Source: Streptomyces spinoverrucosus (lineage in GTDB: Bacteria > Actinomycetota > Actinomycetes > Streptomycetales > Streptomycetaceae). From it: 48,711 nucleotides of DNA. Positions 1 to 8,185 of this stretch are shown here, one piece after another (the first letter of the stretch is position 1; the number at the start of each line of letters is the position of its first letter). The notes under the pieces are model-generated. The model searched no databases. It had not been told where the DNA came from and worked only from the letters and a program-made list of their open reading frames with translations. Location of the stretch: the NCBI RefSeq assembly GCF_006539505.1, contig NZ_BJND01000067.1, positions 1 through 48,711 on the forward strand, given 5' to 3'. The translations under genes and the position numbers were made by a program.

Positions 1-19
1 GGCGGGTCCGGGGCCCGCC
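1..19. terminator. GC-rich hairpin at left edge
   Basis: The first 19 bases read GGCGGG-TCCGGGG-CCCGCC, a 6-bp stem. It could be the terminator of a gene left of the window. There is no T tract and the left context is missing, so this is only a candidate. Confidence 0.3.
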
Positions 20-127
20 GATCTCTCTCTGCGCGTCAGCGCGTTCGTTCACGAACCACCAGTGACGACCACCGCCAGAGCCGCGAAAGCTGCCAGAGCC
101 GCCAGAGAGAGAAGAGAACAAACGAGC

Positions 128-985
128 ATGCCCAACGACGTCATCAACAGCTTCAATCAGCAGATCATCGAGGAGTTCCGCGCCAACCGAGGCCGCGTCG
201 GCGGCCCCTTCGAGGGCGCCCGGCTCATCCTCCTCACCACCACAGGCGCCCGCTCGGGCGCCGAGCACACCACCCCCGTCGCCTACCTCCCTGACGGCGC
301 CGAGCGCATCCTGGTCATCGCCTCCGCGGGCGGCGCCCCCAGGCACCCGGCCTGGTACCACAACCTCCTCGCCCATCCCCAGGTCACCGTCGAGAGCGGC
401 GCGTTCACCTACCAGGCGCGGGCCGAGGTACTGGAGGGCGAGGAGCGCGACCAGGCCTTCGCGCGGGCCGTCGAGACGGACGCGGGCTGGGCGACGTACC
501 AGGAGAAGGCGGGGCGGGTGATACCGGTCGTGGCGCTGTACAGCATCGCCGGCGGCGGCCCGGGGGACATCAACGCCGGTTCCATGGGCGAAGCGCTCAA
601 GGTCGTTCATGATGCTTTCCGGCGCGAACTCGCCCTCATCCGGCAGGAGATGAACAAAGCGACGCAAGGCAGCGGCTCCCTCGCCGCTCAGCTGCGCGTC
701 AACTGCCTCACCTTCTGCCACGGCCTGCACAACCACCACACCGGCGAGGGCCTCGGCCTGTTCCCCTTCCTCGCCGACCGCCACCCCACGGCCGCCCCCG
801 CCGTCGAACGCCTCCGCGAGGAGCACGAACGCATCGCCGCCCTGGTGGAGGACCTGCGCGCGGCGGTCGCGACGGAGGACCCGGTCACCGCCCGCACCGA
901 GGTCGAGCGCCTCACCGCGGAGCTGGAGGCGCATCTGACGTACGAGGAGGAGCAGTTGATCCCGCTGCTGGACGCCACCGCCTGA
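128..985 (+). CDS. Deazaflavin-type nitroreductase fused to hemerythrin HHE domain
   Basis: The N-terminal ~140 residues look like the DUF385/Ddn family of F420H2-dependent nitro/quinone reductases: GARSGAEHTTPVAYL, then a segment with HPAWYHNLLAHPQVTVE. The C-terminal half is a hemerythrin-like four-helix domain, with candidate iron ligands in CHGLHNHHTGEG, EEHERI and HLTYEEEQL. The open frame extends upstream to 62, but that extension is a low-complexity Ala/Arg stretch. ATG at 128 follows a purine-rich AGAGAGAAGAGAA tract and starts the family-like sequence MPNDVINSFN. Family knowledge suggests redox or detoxification chemistry coupled to O2/NO/iron sensing. The substrate is unknown. The neighbouring helicase is convergent. 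Confidence 0.85.
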   Translation: MPNDVINSFNQQIIEEFRANRGRVGGPFEGARLILLTTTGARSGAEHTTPVAYLPDGAERILVIASAGGAPRHPAWYHNLLAHPQVTVESGAFTYQARAEVLEGEERDQAFARAVETDAGWATYQEKAGRVIPVVALYSIAGGGPGDINAGSMGEALKVVHDAFRRELALIRQEMNKATQGSGSLAAQLRVNCLTFCHGLHNHHTGEGLGLFPFLADRHPTAAPAVERLREEHERIAALVEDLRAAVATEDPVTARTEVERLTAELEAHLTYEEEQLIPLLDATA

Positions 986-1021
986 CACGCAACAGGGCTG
1001 CAGCACGCGCGCGTACGCCCG

Positions 1022-3064
1022 TCAGAACGGCAGCACGCGCGCGTGCACCACCTCCAGCCGCGACACCGCCCGCGTCAGCACGACGTACAGCCGGTGCAGC
1101 CCCCGCCCCTCCGCCTGCTCCCCCGCCACGATCGCCGCGGGCTCGACGGCGACGACATGGTCGTACTCCAGCCCCTTGACCACACTCGCCGGCACCACCG
1201 TCACCCGCGCGCCGAGTTCCTCCGGCCCGGCGGCACCGATCCCGGCCGCCGTGAGCGCCTCCCGCACCCACCCGGCGTCCGCGTCCGCCGCGACGACCCC
1301 CACCGACCCCTCCCGCTCCAGCGCGTCGCGTACGGCCGCCACGACCGCGCCGGGCAGATCACCCGCCGCTTCCCGGATCCGCAGCTCGCCGTCCGCGCGC
1401 AGCGACCGCGCCTCCGGCACGTCCACGTCCAGCCGCCGCAGCAGCCGGTTCGCGAGCGCCACCACCGCCGCCGGCACCCGGAACCCGGTGGTCAGCGGCA
1501 CCACCACCGCCTCCTGCTTCCCCAGATGCCGCAGCTGTACGTCCCACCGTCGCGCCGCCCACGGCGTGGTGCCCTGTGCGAGGTCGCCGAGGACGGTCAG
1601 CGAGCCGAAGGCCGAACGGCGGGCGATGGCGCGGCACTCCATCGGCGAGAGGTCCTGCGCCTCGTCGACGACGACATGGCCGTACCCCTCGGGGTGTGCG
1701 AGGAGCCCGGCCACCTCGTCGAGGAGGACGAGGTCGGCGGCCGACCAGCGCGCCGACTTCCACGACCGCGGCGGCCTCGCCCACAGCAGCGCCTTCTGCT
1801 CGTCACCGTCGAGCACCCCGTCGGCGTACCGCGCCAGTGCCTCCGGATCGGTGAGCAGTTCGGCGACGACCTCCTCCGGCCGCACGCGCGGCCATACGAC
1901 GTCGAGGTACTCCCTGATCGTCCGTGATCGTTCGATCTGCCGAACCCAGGCGTTCGTACAGTGAGCGCCTCGCCGCTCGGCCTGAGCCCGCACCCGCGCC
2001 ACGACCCGCGCCCGGACCCGCTCCCTCCCGACCTCGTACGGCGGCTCCTCCGCCCGCACGCCGCCGACGATCGCCCGCAGCTCATGGGCGGCGACCTGCC
2101 ACCGGAGCGACCCGTCCGGTACGGCGAGACCGTCGTCGCCGTCGCCCCGCACGCGCGCGTACAGGGCGCGTCGCAGCACCTCGGCCATGCGCACGTCGTG
2201 CTTCACCTCGGCCGTGCGCACGTCGTCGGCGCCGGTGACCGGGTGCCGCGCGATCTCCTCGGCCAGGGTCGACTGCCGTACGCCGGTCTCGCCGAGGGCC
2301 GGGAGGACCTGCGAGATGTACGACAGGAAGGTGCGGTTGGGGCCGAGGATCAGCAGGCCGCCGCGCCGGATGCGCTGGGGGTGGGTGTAGAGCAGGTAGG
2401 CGGCGCGGTGCAGGCCGACGGCGGTCTTGCCGGTGCCGGGGGCGCCCTGCACGCACACGGAGACACCCAGGTCGCCGCGTACGAGATCGTCCTGCTCGGG
2501 CTGGATGGTCGCGGCGATGTCCCGCATGGGGCCGATGCGGGGCCGTTCGATCTCCCGGGCGACGATGTCGCTCGGCGCCGACTCGCTCCGGCCGAGGTGC
2601 TCGTCCTCCAGGGAGGTGAGGTCGGCGGAGTCGCCCCGGCTGCCGGGCGCCCAGCCGAAGCGGCGGCGGACGGCGACGCCCTGGGGGTCGCGGGCGCTCG
2701 CCTGGTAGAAGGCGCGGGAGACGGGGGCGCGCCAGTCGACGACGAGGGGTGGGGCGGCGGGGCGCTCGGCGATGCGCAGCCGGCCGATGTGCAGCGGCTG
2801 CCGATCGGTCTCCGGGCCCTGGTCGTCGCCCCGTCCGTCGAAGTCCAGCCGGCCGAAGAACAACGGCCCTTCGGGCAGTTCCCGCAGCTCCTTGGCCCGG
2901 CTGCGCAGCCGATAGCCGAGGACTTCGGCGTCGGCGCCGGACGCGGAGACGTCCTCGCCGGTGACGACGTGGTCCTGGGCGCCGTCGATCATGGCGGCGA
3001 GCGCGGCGCGGCAGGTGTCGTGGTGGGCGCGTTCCTGGTGGAGGGCGTGGTCGAGTGCCGTCAT
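1022..3064 (-). CDS. HelD/HelR-family RNA polymerase-associated ATPase (helicase-like)
   Basis: A 680-aa UvrD/Rep-like superfamily 1 protein. It shows the HelD signature FFGRLDF and VVDWRAPVSRAFYQA near residue 110, Walker A GAPGTGKT near 207-214, Walker B VVDEAQDLSPMEC, and a C-terminal VVLTRAVSRLEVVHA motif. HelD proteins bind RNA polymerase, open its clefts and recycle stalled enzyme; actinobacterial HelR members also displace rifamycins. Which subtype this is cannot be told by eye. ATG 3064 is preferred over the ORF limit at 3100, because TACGCT lies 7 nt upstream with an ATGACT -35-like box at 17 bp, suggesting a leaderless mRNA. A TetR gene ends 45 bp upstream on the same strand. Confidence 0.85.
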   Translation of the reverse strand: MTALDHALHQERAHHDTCRAALAAMIDGAQDHVVTGEDVSASGADAEVLGYRLRSRAKELRELPEGPLFFGRLDFDGRGDDQGPETDRQPLHIGRLRIAERPAAPPLVVDWRAPVSRAFYQASARDPQGVAVRRRFGWAPGSRGDSADLTSLEDEHLGRSESAPSDIVAREIERPRIGPMRDIAATIQPEQDDLVRGDLGVSVCVQGAPGTGKTAVGLHRAAYLLYTHPQRIRRGGLLILGPNRTFLSYISQVLPALGETGVRQSTLAEEIARHPVTGADDVRTAEVKHDVRMAEVLRRALYARVRGDGDDGLAVPDGSLRWQVAAHELRAIVGGVRAEEPPYEVGRERVRARVVARVRAQAERRGAHCTNAWVRQIERSRTIREYLDVVWPRVRPEEVVAELLTDPEALARYADGVLDGDEQKALLWARPPRSWKSARWSAADLVLLDEVAGLLAHPEGYGHVVVDEAQDLSPMECRAIARRSAFGSLTVLGDLAQGTTPWAARRWDVQLRHLGKQEAVVVPLTTGFRVPAAVVALANRLLRRLDVDVPEARSLRADGELRIREAAGDLPGAVVAAVRDALEREGSVGVVAADADAGWVREALTAAGIGAAGPEELGARVTVVPASVVKGLEYDHVVAVEPAAIVAGEQAEGRGLHRLYVVLTRAVSRLEVVHARVLPF

Positions 3065-3109
3065 TCCGGCGAGCGTACCGGAATAACGTAACCGAGTCAT
3101 ATTTTTTAC

Positions 3110-3769
3110 TCAGTCGCGAGAGTCGCGCGGCTCCGCAAGTTGCGGCTCCGCAAGCTGCGGCTTCGCGAGCCACGGCAACCCCGCTGCCAGCAACCCGAAC
3201 GCCCGCTCCGCCGCCGCGACGGCCTCCCCCCGGACCGCCACCGCCCGCTCCCCCGCCGCCATCCGCCGCCAGTTCTCGTGCGCGAGCACCCGCTGTACGG
3301 CGATGATCTGCCCGGCGGCGAGCCGGGCGTCGAGACCCCCGCCCAGCGCCTCGGCCAGCGCCTCCTCCGAGCGCTCCAGGAACGGGTACAGGCGCGCGAC
3401 CAGGGCCGGAGTCCCGTACAGCAGCGAGTGGAAGGCGAGCACGCCCGGCTCGTCGTTCAGCCCGGTGACCGGATCGAACCGCTCCAGCCCGTCCAGGAAG
3501 TGCCGCCGCAGCGCGACGAGCGGCGCCTCGGCCGCCGCGGCGACCACTCGCGCCGCCTCGCCCTCGTGATCGGCGATCTGGTGCAGGACGAGGTCCTCCT
3601 TGGCCGGGAAGTACCGGAACAGGGTCGGCTTGGAGATCTCGGCCGCGGCGGCGATCTCGGCGACGGAGACCGCGTCGAACCCCTTCTCCAGGAACATCCT
3701 GGTCGCGAGGTCCGACACCACCTGGTACATCCGCTGCTTCTTGCGCTCGCGCAGCCCGATCTCTGCCAT
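3110..3769 (-). CDS. TetR-family transcriptional regulator
   Basis: 219 aa with a classic N-terminal TetR helix-turn-helix (residues ~10-58: LATRMFLEKGFDAVSVAEIAAAAEI then SKPTLFRYFPAKEDLV) and a helical C-terminal ligand domain. Ligand and targets are not visible. The last ~20 residues are a short repeat (LAKPQLAEPQLAEP) encoded by near-identical 15-nt DNA repeats at about 3125-3165, probably from slippage. It lies upstream of the helicase gene on the same strand and next to the double kinase gene (10 bp away, also minus), so the three may be cotranscribed in part. Confidence 0.88.
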   Translation of the reverse strand: MAEIGLRERKKQRMYQVVSDLATRMFLEKGFDAVSVAEIAAAAEISKPTLFRYFPAKEDLVLHQIADHEGEAARVVAAAAEAPLVALRRHFLDGLERFDPVTGLNDEPGVLAFHSLLYGTPALVARLYPFLERSEEALAEALGGGLDARLAAGQIIAVQRVLAHENWRRMAAGERAVAVRGEAVAAAERAFGLLAAGLPWLAKPQLAEPQLAEPRDSRD

Positions 3770-3778
3770 GGGTCGAGC

Positions 3779-5977
3779 CTACGGGCCGGTCCCCGGACGT
3801 CGCCGCCGTCCCGGCCCCGCGAGGGCGCTCACCAGCAGGGGGTTGGCTTTCGGCAGCCCGAGCGAACCCGTCGCCGCCTCCAGGGTCATCGCGTACGAGT
3901 CCACCGCACGGCGGACGTTCGGGGCGTCCAGGCTCGCGCCGGTCACCAGGCGGTCCAGATCCACGTACGCCGACCGCACGATCTCGATCCACCGGTAGAC
4001 CCGCCAGTCCTTGCGCCAGTCACGGGTGTACTCGGGGTCCAGCCGGCTCTCCCAGCGGCGGAACATGCGGTCCCGGATCTCCGGTCGGGTGCGGGTGAGA
4101 TGCATGTGCCGGACCAGGTCGTACAGGGGGTCGCCGACCAGCGCCATCTCCCAGTCGATGATCGTCAGCGCCAGCCGGTCGGGGCGGCGTACGAGGTTCC
4201 ACGGGTTCAGGTCCCCGTGCAGCAGGGCGGGCGCCCGGTGGGTCACCTGGTTCCGGGCGAGGATCTCGCGCAGGCGGGAGGCCTCGGGCAGGCCCAGCTC
4301 CCTGGCGAGCCGCCGCAGCTCCTGCGGCAGGTCGCGCACCAGCGCGACGAGCGACTCGCACAGCCAGGCGTGGAATCCTCCCTCGCCGGCCAGCGGGTCG
4401 ACCCGCTTGTAGTCCACCCTGGTCAGCTCGCAGAGCTGGTCGACGAGCCCGTCCGCCTCGTGCGGCAGCAGGCCGTGCTCCGGGTGCCGGGGCGGCTCGT
4501 CGATGTCGTGCGAACCGACGTAGGTGTGGATGGTGAAGCGCTCCCCCTGGTGGTCCCGGCCCAGCGCGAGGGCTCTGGGGGCCGCCACCTGGACCCGCGA
4601 CTCCTCGATGGCGCTCAGCACGGCGTGCTCGCTGAGGTAGCGCGGCTCGCGTGGGCACACGTTCGCCACCTTGCGGCGCACCACCACGGGGAAGTCGACG
4701 CCGTCCACCAGGACCACGGAGTTGAGGTGCGCGGTGCCCTTGAACACCCGACCGGCCGGCGCCGCGCCCTCCTCGCGCAGGGCCTCCGCCACCGCCTCGC
4801 GAGGGAAGTCGGGGCGCTCCGGCACCCGCTCGTCCGGCTTCCAGCGGAAGGCCCTCGGCACCCGCCCCCGGCCGCGGCGGGAGGCGCGCCACCGGTACAG
4901 GATCGACTCGATCTCGGAGACGCCCGGCGGGTTCATGAGCCGCAGGGGTTCGGCCGCCGCCGTCAGGGCCCGGTGCACCGACGCTGTCGCATCGTCCAGG
5001 CTCTTCTGGTCGAACGTGTCCTCCAGCCCGTTCACGGCTCGCATCACGTCGGGATAGACGGACTGCGCCCGTTCGAAGTCGACGTAGTGGCGCAGGTCCT
5101 TGGCCAGGCCGTTGACGGCCGACGGGCGGACCGCCCCCATGGCCTCGGCCCACGCGTCGATCACCTCGTCCCACTGGAAGGACGGGTACCGCATGCGCAC
5201 CAGATGGGTCGCGAGGTCGTGCAGGGGGTCGCCGTATGTGGCCAGCTCCCAGTCGACGCAGATGAGCGGCGGGTCCCCGTCGTACGACACGATCAGGTTG
5301 TCGCGGTGCAGGTCCGCGTGGAGCAGGCTGTAGGGCCGCCGCGCCATGGCCGGCACCCGCTCGCCCAGCCGGACCAGGGCGTCCTCCGGGATGCCGAGAG
5401 CCTTGAACAGCCCACCGAAGGCAGTCCAATTGGACTGCCGGATCTGCCGGTCCGCGAGGTGGACGAGGGTCTGGAGGAAGGCCTGGCTGTCCGTGTCGTT
5501 GCCGGGCCAGTGCCCCGGCAGCGGCGGCAGCGCTCCGCGCCGTACCTGAGCCGTCTGCGCGACCAGCCGGGCCAGCTCTCTTATGAGCAGCGCGTCGACC
5601 GGCTTGTCGTTTCCGCAGACGCTGGAGAGCGGCACACCCTCCACAAAGCTGTGGATCGCGAAGCCGTTCCCCTGGGCCAGGCACTGAGGCACATGGGGCA
5701 GGACCCCGCGGATGGCATCGAGAATCTGCGCCTCGCTCTGCCAGGTCCTGATCACCACGGGCAGCGCGTCGCGGCGCCGGACCCGTACGGTCACGAGCGT
5801 GCCGGCCTCGCGGTTCAGCAGGATCGCCGGCTTCTCCGGCAGCGGCACCAGGTAGTTGCGGTTGTGGTGCCCGCTGATCATCTGCCCGTGCGCCTCGGCG
5901 TACGCCACGAGCTCCGTGACGGCGGCGTCGGGTGAGCGCTCCCCCCGAGCAGTACGAGGATGAGGAGGTGCGCCCAC
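3779..5977 (-). CDS. Tandem two-domain aminoglycoside phosphotransferase-fold kinase
   Basis: 732 aa containing two complete APH/choline-kinase-type domains. Domain 1 (~25-340) has the catalytic loop HADLHRDNL (H220, D222, N227) and the Mg-binding VDWE (D242). Domain 2 (~395-710) has HGDLNPWNL (H587, D589, N594) and IDWE (D608). Both active sites look intact, which is unusual because duplicated kinases often lose one. The GTG start at 5977 has GGAG six bases upstream. The substrate is unknown: sugar, amino alcohol, antibiotic or protein are all possible. A perfect 20-bp palindrome lies inside the coding region at 5420-5439 (see that entry). A DevA-type regulator is the next gene upstream. Confidence 0.8.
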   Translation of the reverse strand: MGAPPHPRTARGERSPDAAVTELVAYAEAHGQMISGHHNRNYLVPLPEKPAILLNREAGTLVTVRVRRRDALPVVIRTWQSEAQILDAIRGVLPHVPQCLAQGNGFAIHSFVEGVPLSSVCGNDKPVDALLIRELARLVAQTAQVRRGALPPLPGHWPGNDTDSQAFLQTLVHLADRQIRQSNWTAFGGLFKALGIPEDALVRLGERVPAMARRPYSLLHADLHRDNLIVSYDGDPPLICVDWELATYGDPLHDLATHLVRMRYPSFQWDEVIDAWAEAMGAVRPSAVNGLAKDLRHYVDFERAQSVYPDVMRAVNGLEDTFDQKSLDDATASVHRALTAAAEPLRLMNPPGVSEIESILYRWRASRRGRGRVPRAFRWKPDERVPERPDFPREAVAEALREEGAAPAGRVFKGTAHLNSVVLVDGVDFPVVVRRKVANVCPREPRYLSEHAVLSAIEESRVQVAAPRALALGRDHQGERFTIHTYVGSHDIDEPPRHPEHGLLPHEADGLVDQLCELTRVDYKRVDPLAGEGGFHAWLCESLVALVRDLPQELRRLARELGLPEASRLREILARNQVTHRAPALLHGDLNPWNLVRRPDRLALTIIDWEMALVGDPLYDLVRHMHLTRTRPEIRDRMFRRWESRLDPEYTRDWRKDWRVYRWIEIVRSAYVDLDRLVTGASLDAPNVRRAVDSYAMTLEAATGSLGLPKANPLLVSALAGPGRRRRPGTGP
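5420..5439. promoter_or_regulatory. Perfect 20-bp palindrome inside the kinase gene
   Basis: GGCAGTCCAATTGGACTGCC is a perfect palindrome. Its 18-bp core (5422-5439) recurs exactly at 7192-7209, in the control region between the DevA-type regulator gene and its divergent membrane-protein gene. A shared operator for that regulator is a reasonable inference. Here the site encodes Q-S-N-W-T-A of the kinase, so it could act as an intragenic roadblock or be coincidence. Confidence 0.5.
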
Positions 5978-6191
5978 TGGCCGCTCCGGGGATCATTCAC
6001 AGGATGGATGGGTACGGCAAACGCTAGAGGTCAGCAGACACCCGTACGACCTGGGCCGCGCGTCGAGTGGGCACAACGGGTGGTGTGCCGCTCGTCTGCG
6101 GGAGGCCGCTGGCGGGCCGGTTCGCCATGCCATACGGATGTACGAGAGCGATTGCTCATACGGTGCGGGCATGCTAGCGCACCGGTCAGCC

Positions 6192-7070
6192 CTACTCGGT
6201 GAGGTGGTCCCACACCGAGTCGAACCACGCCTGCATGCTGCCCACGAACACCGATCCCGGCGAGCCCGGATCCGCGTCCTTGACGTGGTGCGTCAGCGTG
6301 GCGCCGAGGCCCAGGACGTCCAGGGCGGTGACCTTCCGGCCGTCCCCCAGATCCAGCTGACGCTCCATCACCTCGTACGGGCCGTGCAGTGCCTCGGTGC
6401 CGTTGAAGAGATACAGCTTGAACACCGGCGTCAGCGGTACGTGGCGGATCTGCACGTCGACGGCCGGCACCAGACCCTCCGTCCGCAGGTCCGCCAGCAC
6501 GCCCCGCAGTGACCCGGTGTGGTGCTCCGTGATGGCGTTCAGACGTGCCCGCATGCGCGGATCGTCCGTGTCGCCCTTGACCGTCGGATAGGGCAGCGGC
6601 AGCGCCCTGGAGGGCAGGAGCATGCGCAGGGCGATGCGCTGGGGTGCGATGAAACCACCGCGGATCCGCTCCGCCTGAAGGCGGATGTGCGCGTCCAGGG
6701 TCTCGGACGTCAAGGTGAAGACGTCCATCGACACCTGCGGCTGCTCGAAGGCCTCGCTGATGAGCGGGCCGAGGGTGACGCCCCGGCGCGACCTGGTCGC
6801 CCTGGCCGTCGAGGACTGTATGCGCTGGGTCTTCACAACCCGCGACCCGCTGCCCTGCTTGGACTCGATCCAGCCCTCGTCGGACAACTCCCGCAGGGCC
6901 CGCTGGACGGTGTCCCGCGAGACCCCGAACTCGTCCGCGAGGTTGCGCTGCGAGGGCAGGAAGGAGCGCAGGGGGTACGTCCCGTCGGCCATCCGGGCCC
7001 GCAGCTCGTCGGAGACCCGCTGGAACTCCCTGCCACCGCCGTCGCCCGCTCGGGGCTGCCGAACGCTCAC
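6192..7070 (-). CDS. GntR-family regulator, DevA-type paralog
   Basis: 292 aa. The N-terminal GntR winged helix (~15-80) reads FQRVSDELRARMADG then SQRNLADEFGVSRDTVQRALRELSDEGWI. The C-terminal domain matches the other two regulators here (AITEHHTGSLRGVLADLRTEGL, VPLTPVFKLYLFNGTEAL, AWFDSVWDHL), placing it in the DevA subfamily. It is the most diverged of the three. GTG 7070 is chosen because TACGGT lies 6 nt upstream, the same leaderless layout as its paralogs. It is divergent from a 62-aa membrane protein at 7248, and the region between them has strong inverted repeats, so autoregulation is likely. It may also control the kinase downstream. Confidence 0.82.
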   Translation of the reverse strand: MSVRQPRAGDGGGREFQRVSDELRARMADGTYPLRSFLPSQRNLADEFGVSRDTVQRALRELSDEGWIESKQGSGSRVVKTQRIQSSTARATRSRRGVTLGPLISEAFEQPQVSMDVFTLTSETLDAHIRLQAERIRGGFIAPQRIALRMLLPSRALPLPYPTVKGDTDDPRMRARLNAITEHHTGSLRGVLADLRTEGLVPAVDVQIRHVPLTPVFKLYLFNGTEALHGPYEVMERQLDLGDGRKVTALDVLGLGATLTHHVKDADPGSPGSVFVGSMQAWFDSVWDHLTE

Positions 7071-7118
7071 GCGTCGACCGTACCGCCTACCGCATCCGGT
7101 CCACCAGCCCACCAATTT

Positions 7119-7227
7119 CGGTCAACTGGTCGACCGGAACGGTGGGTTGGTTAAGCGATCAGACGAGCCGGGGAGACCCACATCAGGCAACCAGTCCAAT
7201 TGGACTGCCAGTTGATCGCTTGACTGG
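7119..7227. promoter_or_regulatory. Operator-rich control region between regulator and membrane-protein genes
   Basis: Three nested signals. (1) CGGTCAACTGGTCGACCG at 7119-7136 is an imperfect palindrome (7 of 9 pairs). (2) GGTTAAGCGATCA at 7149-7161 pairs with TGATCGCTTGACTGG at 7213-7227. (3) CAGTCCAATTGGACTG at 7192-7207 is a perfect 16-bp palindrome between those arms. The region serves two divergent genes and is the obvious place for regulator binding. Confidence 0.6.
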
Positions 7228-7247
7228 AAGCGGAGGGGGTGAAGGGG

Positions 7248-7436
7248 ATGTGGATGCTTCTGTTCCAGACATTGCGGGGACTCCTGGAAGTCGGCGTCGG
7301 TCTGTTGGCACAGGCGCGGCTCGGCGTGGTGGGTGTGGCGCTGCTGTTCGTGATCGGCGTGGGCATACGCGCGCGCCACAGCGGACTGGCCGTGGGCGCC
7401 GTCGTGGTGCTGGCGCTGATGATGACTCAGGCCTGA
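7248..7436 (+). CDS. 62-aa mini-membrane protein paired with DevA-type regulator
   Basis: Almost entirely hydrophobic: an N-terminal helix, then GVVGVALLFVIGVGIRA and LAVGAVVVLALMMTQA, giving two or three short membrane segments. It aligns with the 62-aa protein at 9224 (shared GVVG..LL.xIGI.A......GAVV.LAL), so the two are paralogs. ATG 7248 gives exactly the paralog's length and has GGAGG 11 nt upstream; GTG 7239 and ATG 7254 are alternatives. It is divergent from the regulator at 6192-7070. Its last 10 bp overlap the 3' end of the convergent devB gene. Function is unknown; a membrane partner or output of the regulator is an inference. Confidence 0.7.
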   Translation: MWMLLFQTLRGLLEVGVGLLAQARLGVVGVALLFVIGVGIRARHSGLAVGAVVVLALMMTQA

Positions 7437-8185
7437 CGCCGGACCGCCTTCAGCACCGTCTCAAGCGAGTCGACGACGTCCGTGGCACCGGCGTCGCGCA
7501 ACTCTGTCTCCTTGGCCTTGTTACGCGCGTAGCCGAGAAACGGAACGCCGGCCTTCCGCGCGGCCTCCAGGTCGGAGGGTGTGTCGCCGATCATCAGCGC
7601 CGCCGACGGAGCCGCGCCGAGGGCGTGCAGGGCGCGGTTGAGGCAGTGCGGGTGGGGTTTGAGGTGGTGGAGGTCCTGGGTGCGGCCGTAGATGTGCGGT
7701 GCGAAGCAAGCCAGGAGGCCGCGGCTCGTCAGGTACTCGCGGACCACGCGGGGGGAGTTGTTGGTGGTGATCGCCAGCCGGGATCCCACGGCCGTCCAGG
7801 TGCGTATCAGCGGGTCGGCGTACGCGGTGGGCATCGCCAGGGGCGCGGCCTTCAGTTCCTCTTTGGTGAGACGTTCCTCCAGCTCTGCCACCAGGTCACT
7901 GCCGCGCTGCCGCCGGTCTACGGCGCGCAGCACGGCGTGCGGGTCCAGGGACTGGCGCTCCCGTTCCGTCAACAGCCCCCGCAAACCTCTCCCCTCCAGC
8001 CACTCCACGAGGTCGCTCGCCACGCCCTCCGCCGAGTGGCCGGCGAAAAGCCGGCAGATCGGGCCGTCGAAGTCCCACAGAACTACGCGCGCGTCCGCGA
8101 TCAGGGCCCGCAGTCTTTCCGTGTCGTCGCGGGTCTGTGAGGTCGCCGATGTCACCGGGCCAGTCTGCGTCGCATCAGAAGTCAC
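7427..8185 (-). CDS. devB: HAD-superfamily phosphatase (DevB)
   Basis: 252 aa HAD hydrolase of the phosphoglycolate-phosphatase type. Motif I is LWDFDGPI (nucleophile Asp plus general acid Asp), motif II is ITTNNS, motif III Lys is in HLKPHPHC, and motif IV is MIGDTPSD. GTG 8185 overlaps the TGA of the upstream devA (GTGA), implying one mRNA and translational coupling. In S. coelicolor devA is cotranscribed with a phosphatase/hydrolase gene called devB, and this arrangement matches. The physiological substrate is unknown. The role in development is inferred from the operon. Confidence 0.82.
   Translation of the reverse strand: MTSDATQTGPVTSATSQTRDDTERLRALIADARVVLWDFDGPICRLFAGHSAEGVASDLVEWLEGRGLRGLLTERERQSLDPHAVLRAVDRRQRGSDLVAELEERLTKEELKAAPLAMPTAYADPLIRTWTAVGSRLAITTNNSPRVVREYLTSRGLLACFAPHIYGRTQDLHHLKPHPHCLNRALHALGAAPSAALMIGDTPSDLEAARKAGVPFLGYARNKAKETELRDAGATDVVDSLETVLKAVRRQA

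Noticed and set aside
3140..5935. Very long open frame on the plus strand opposite the kinase and TetR genes
   Set aside because: GC-rich shadow: Arg/Pro/His/Val-rich, no family-like motif, and it runs through two well-supported minus-strand genes.
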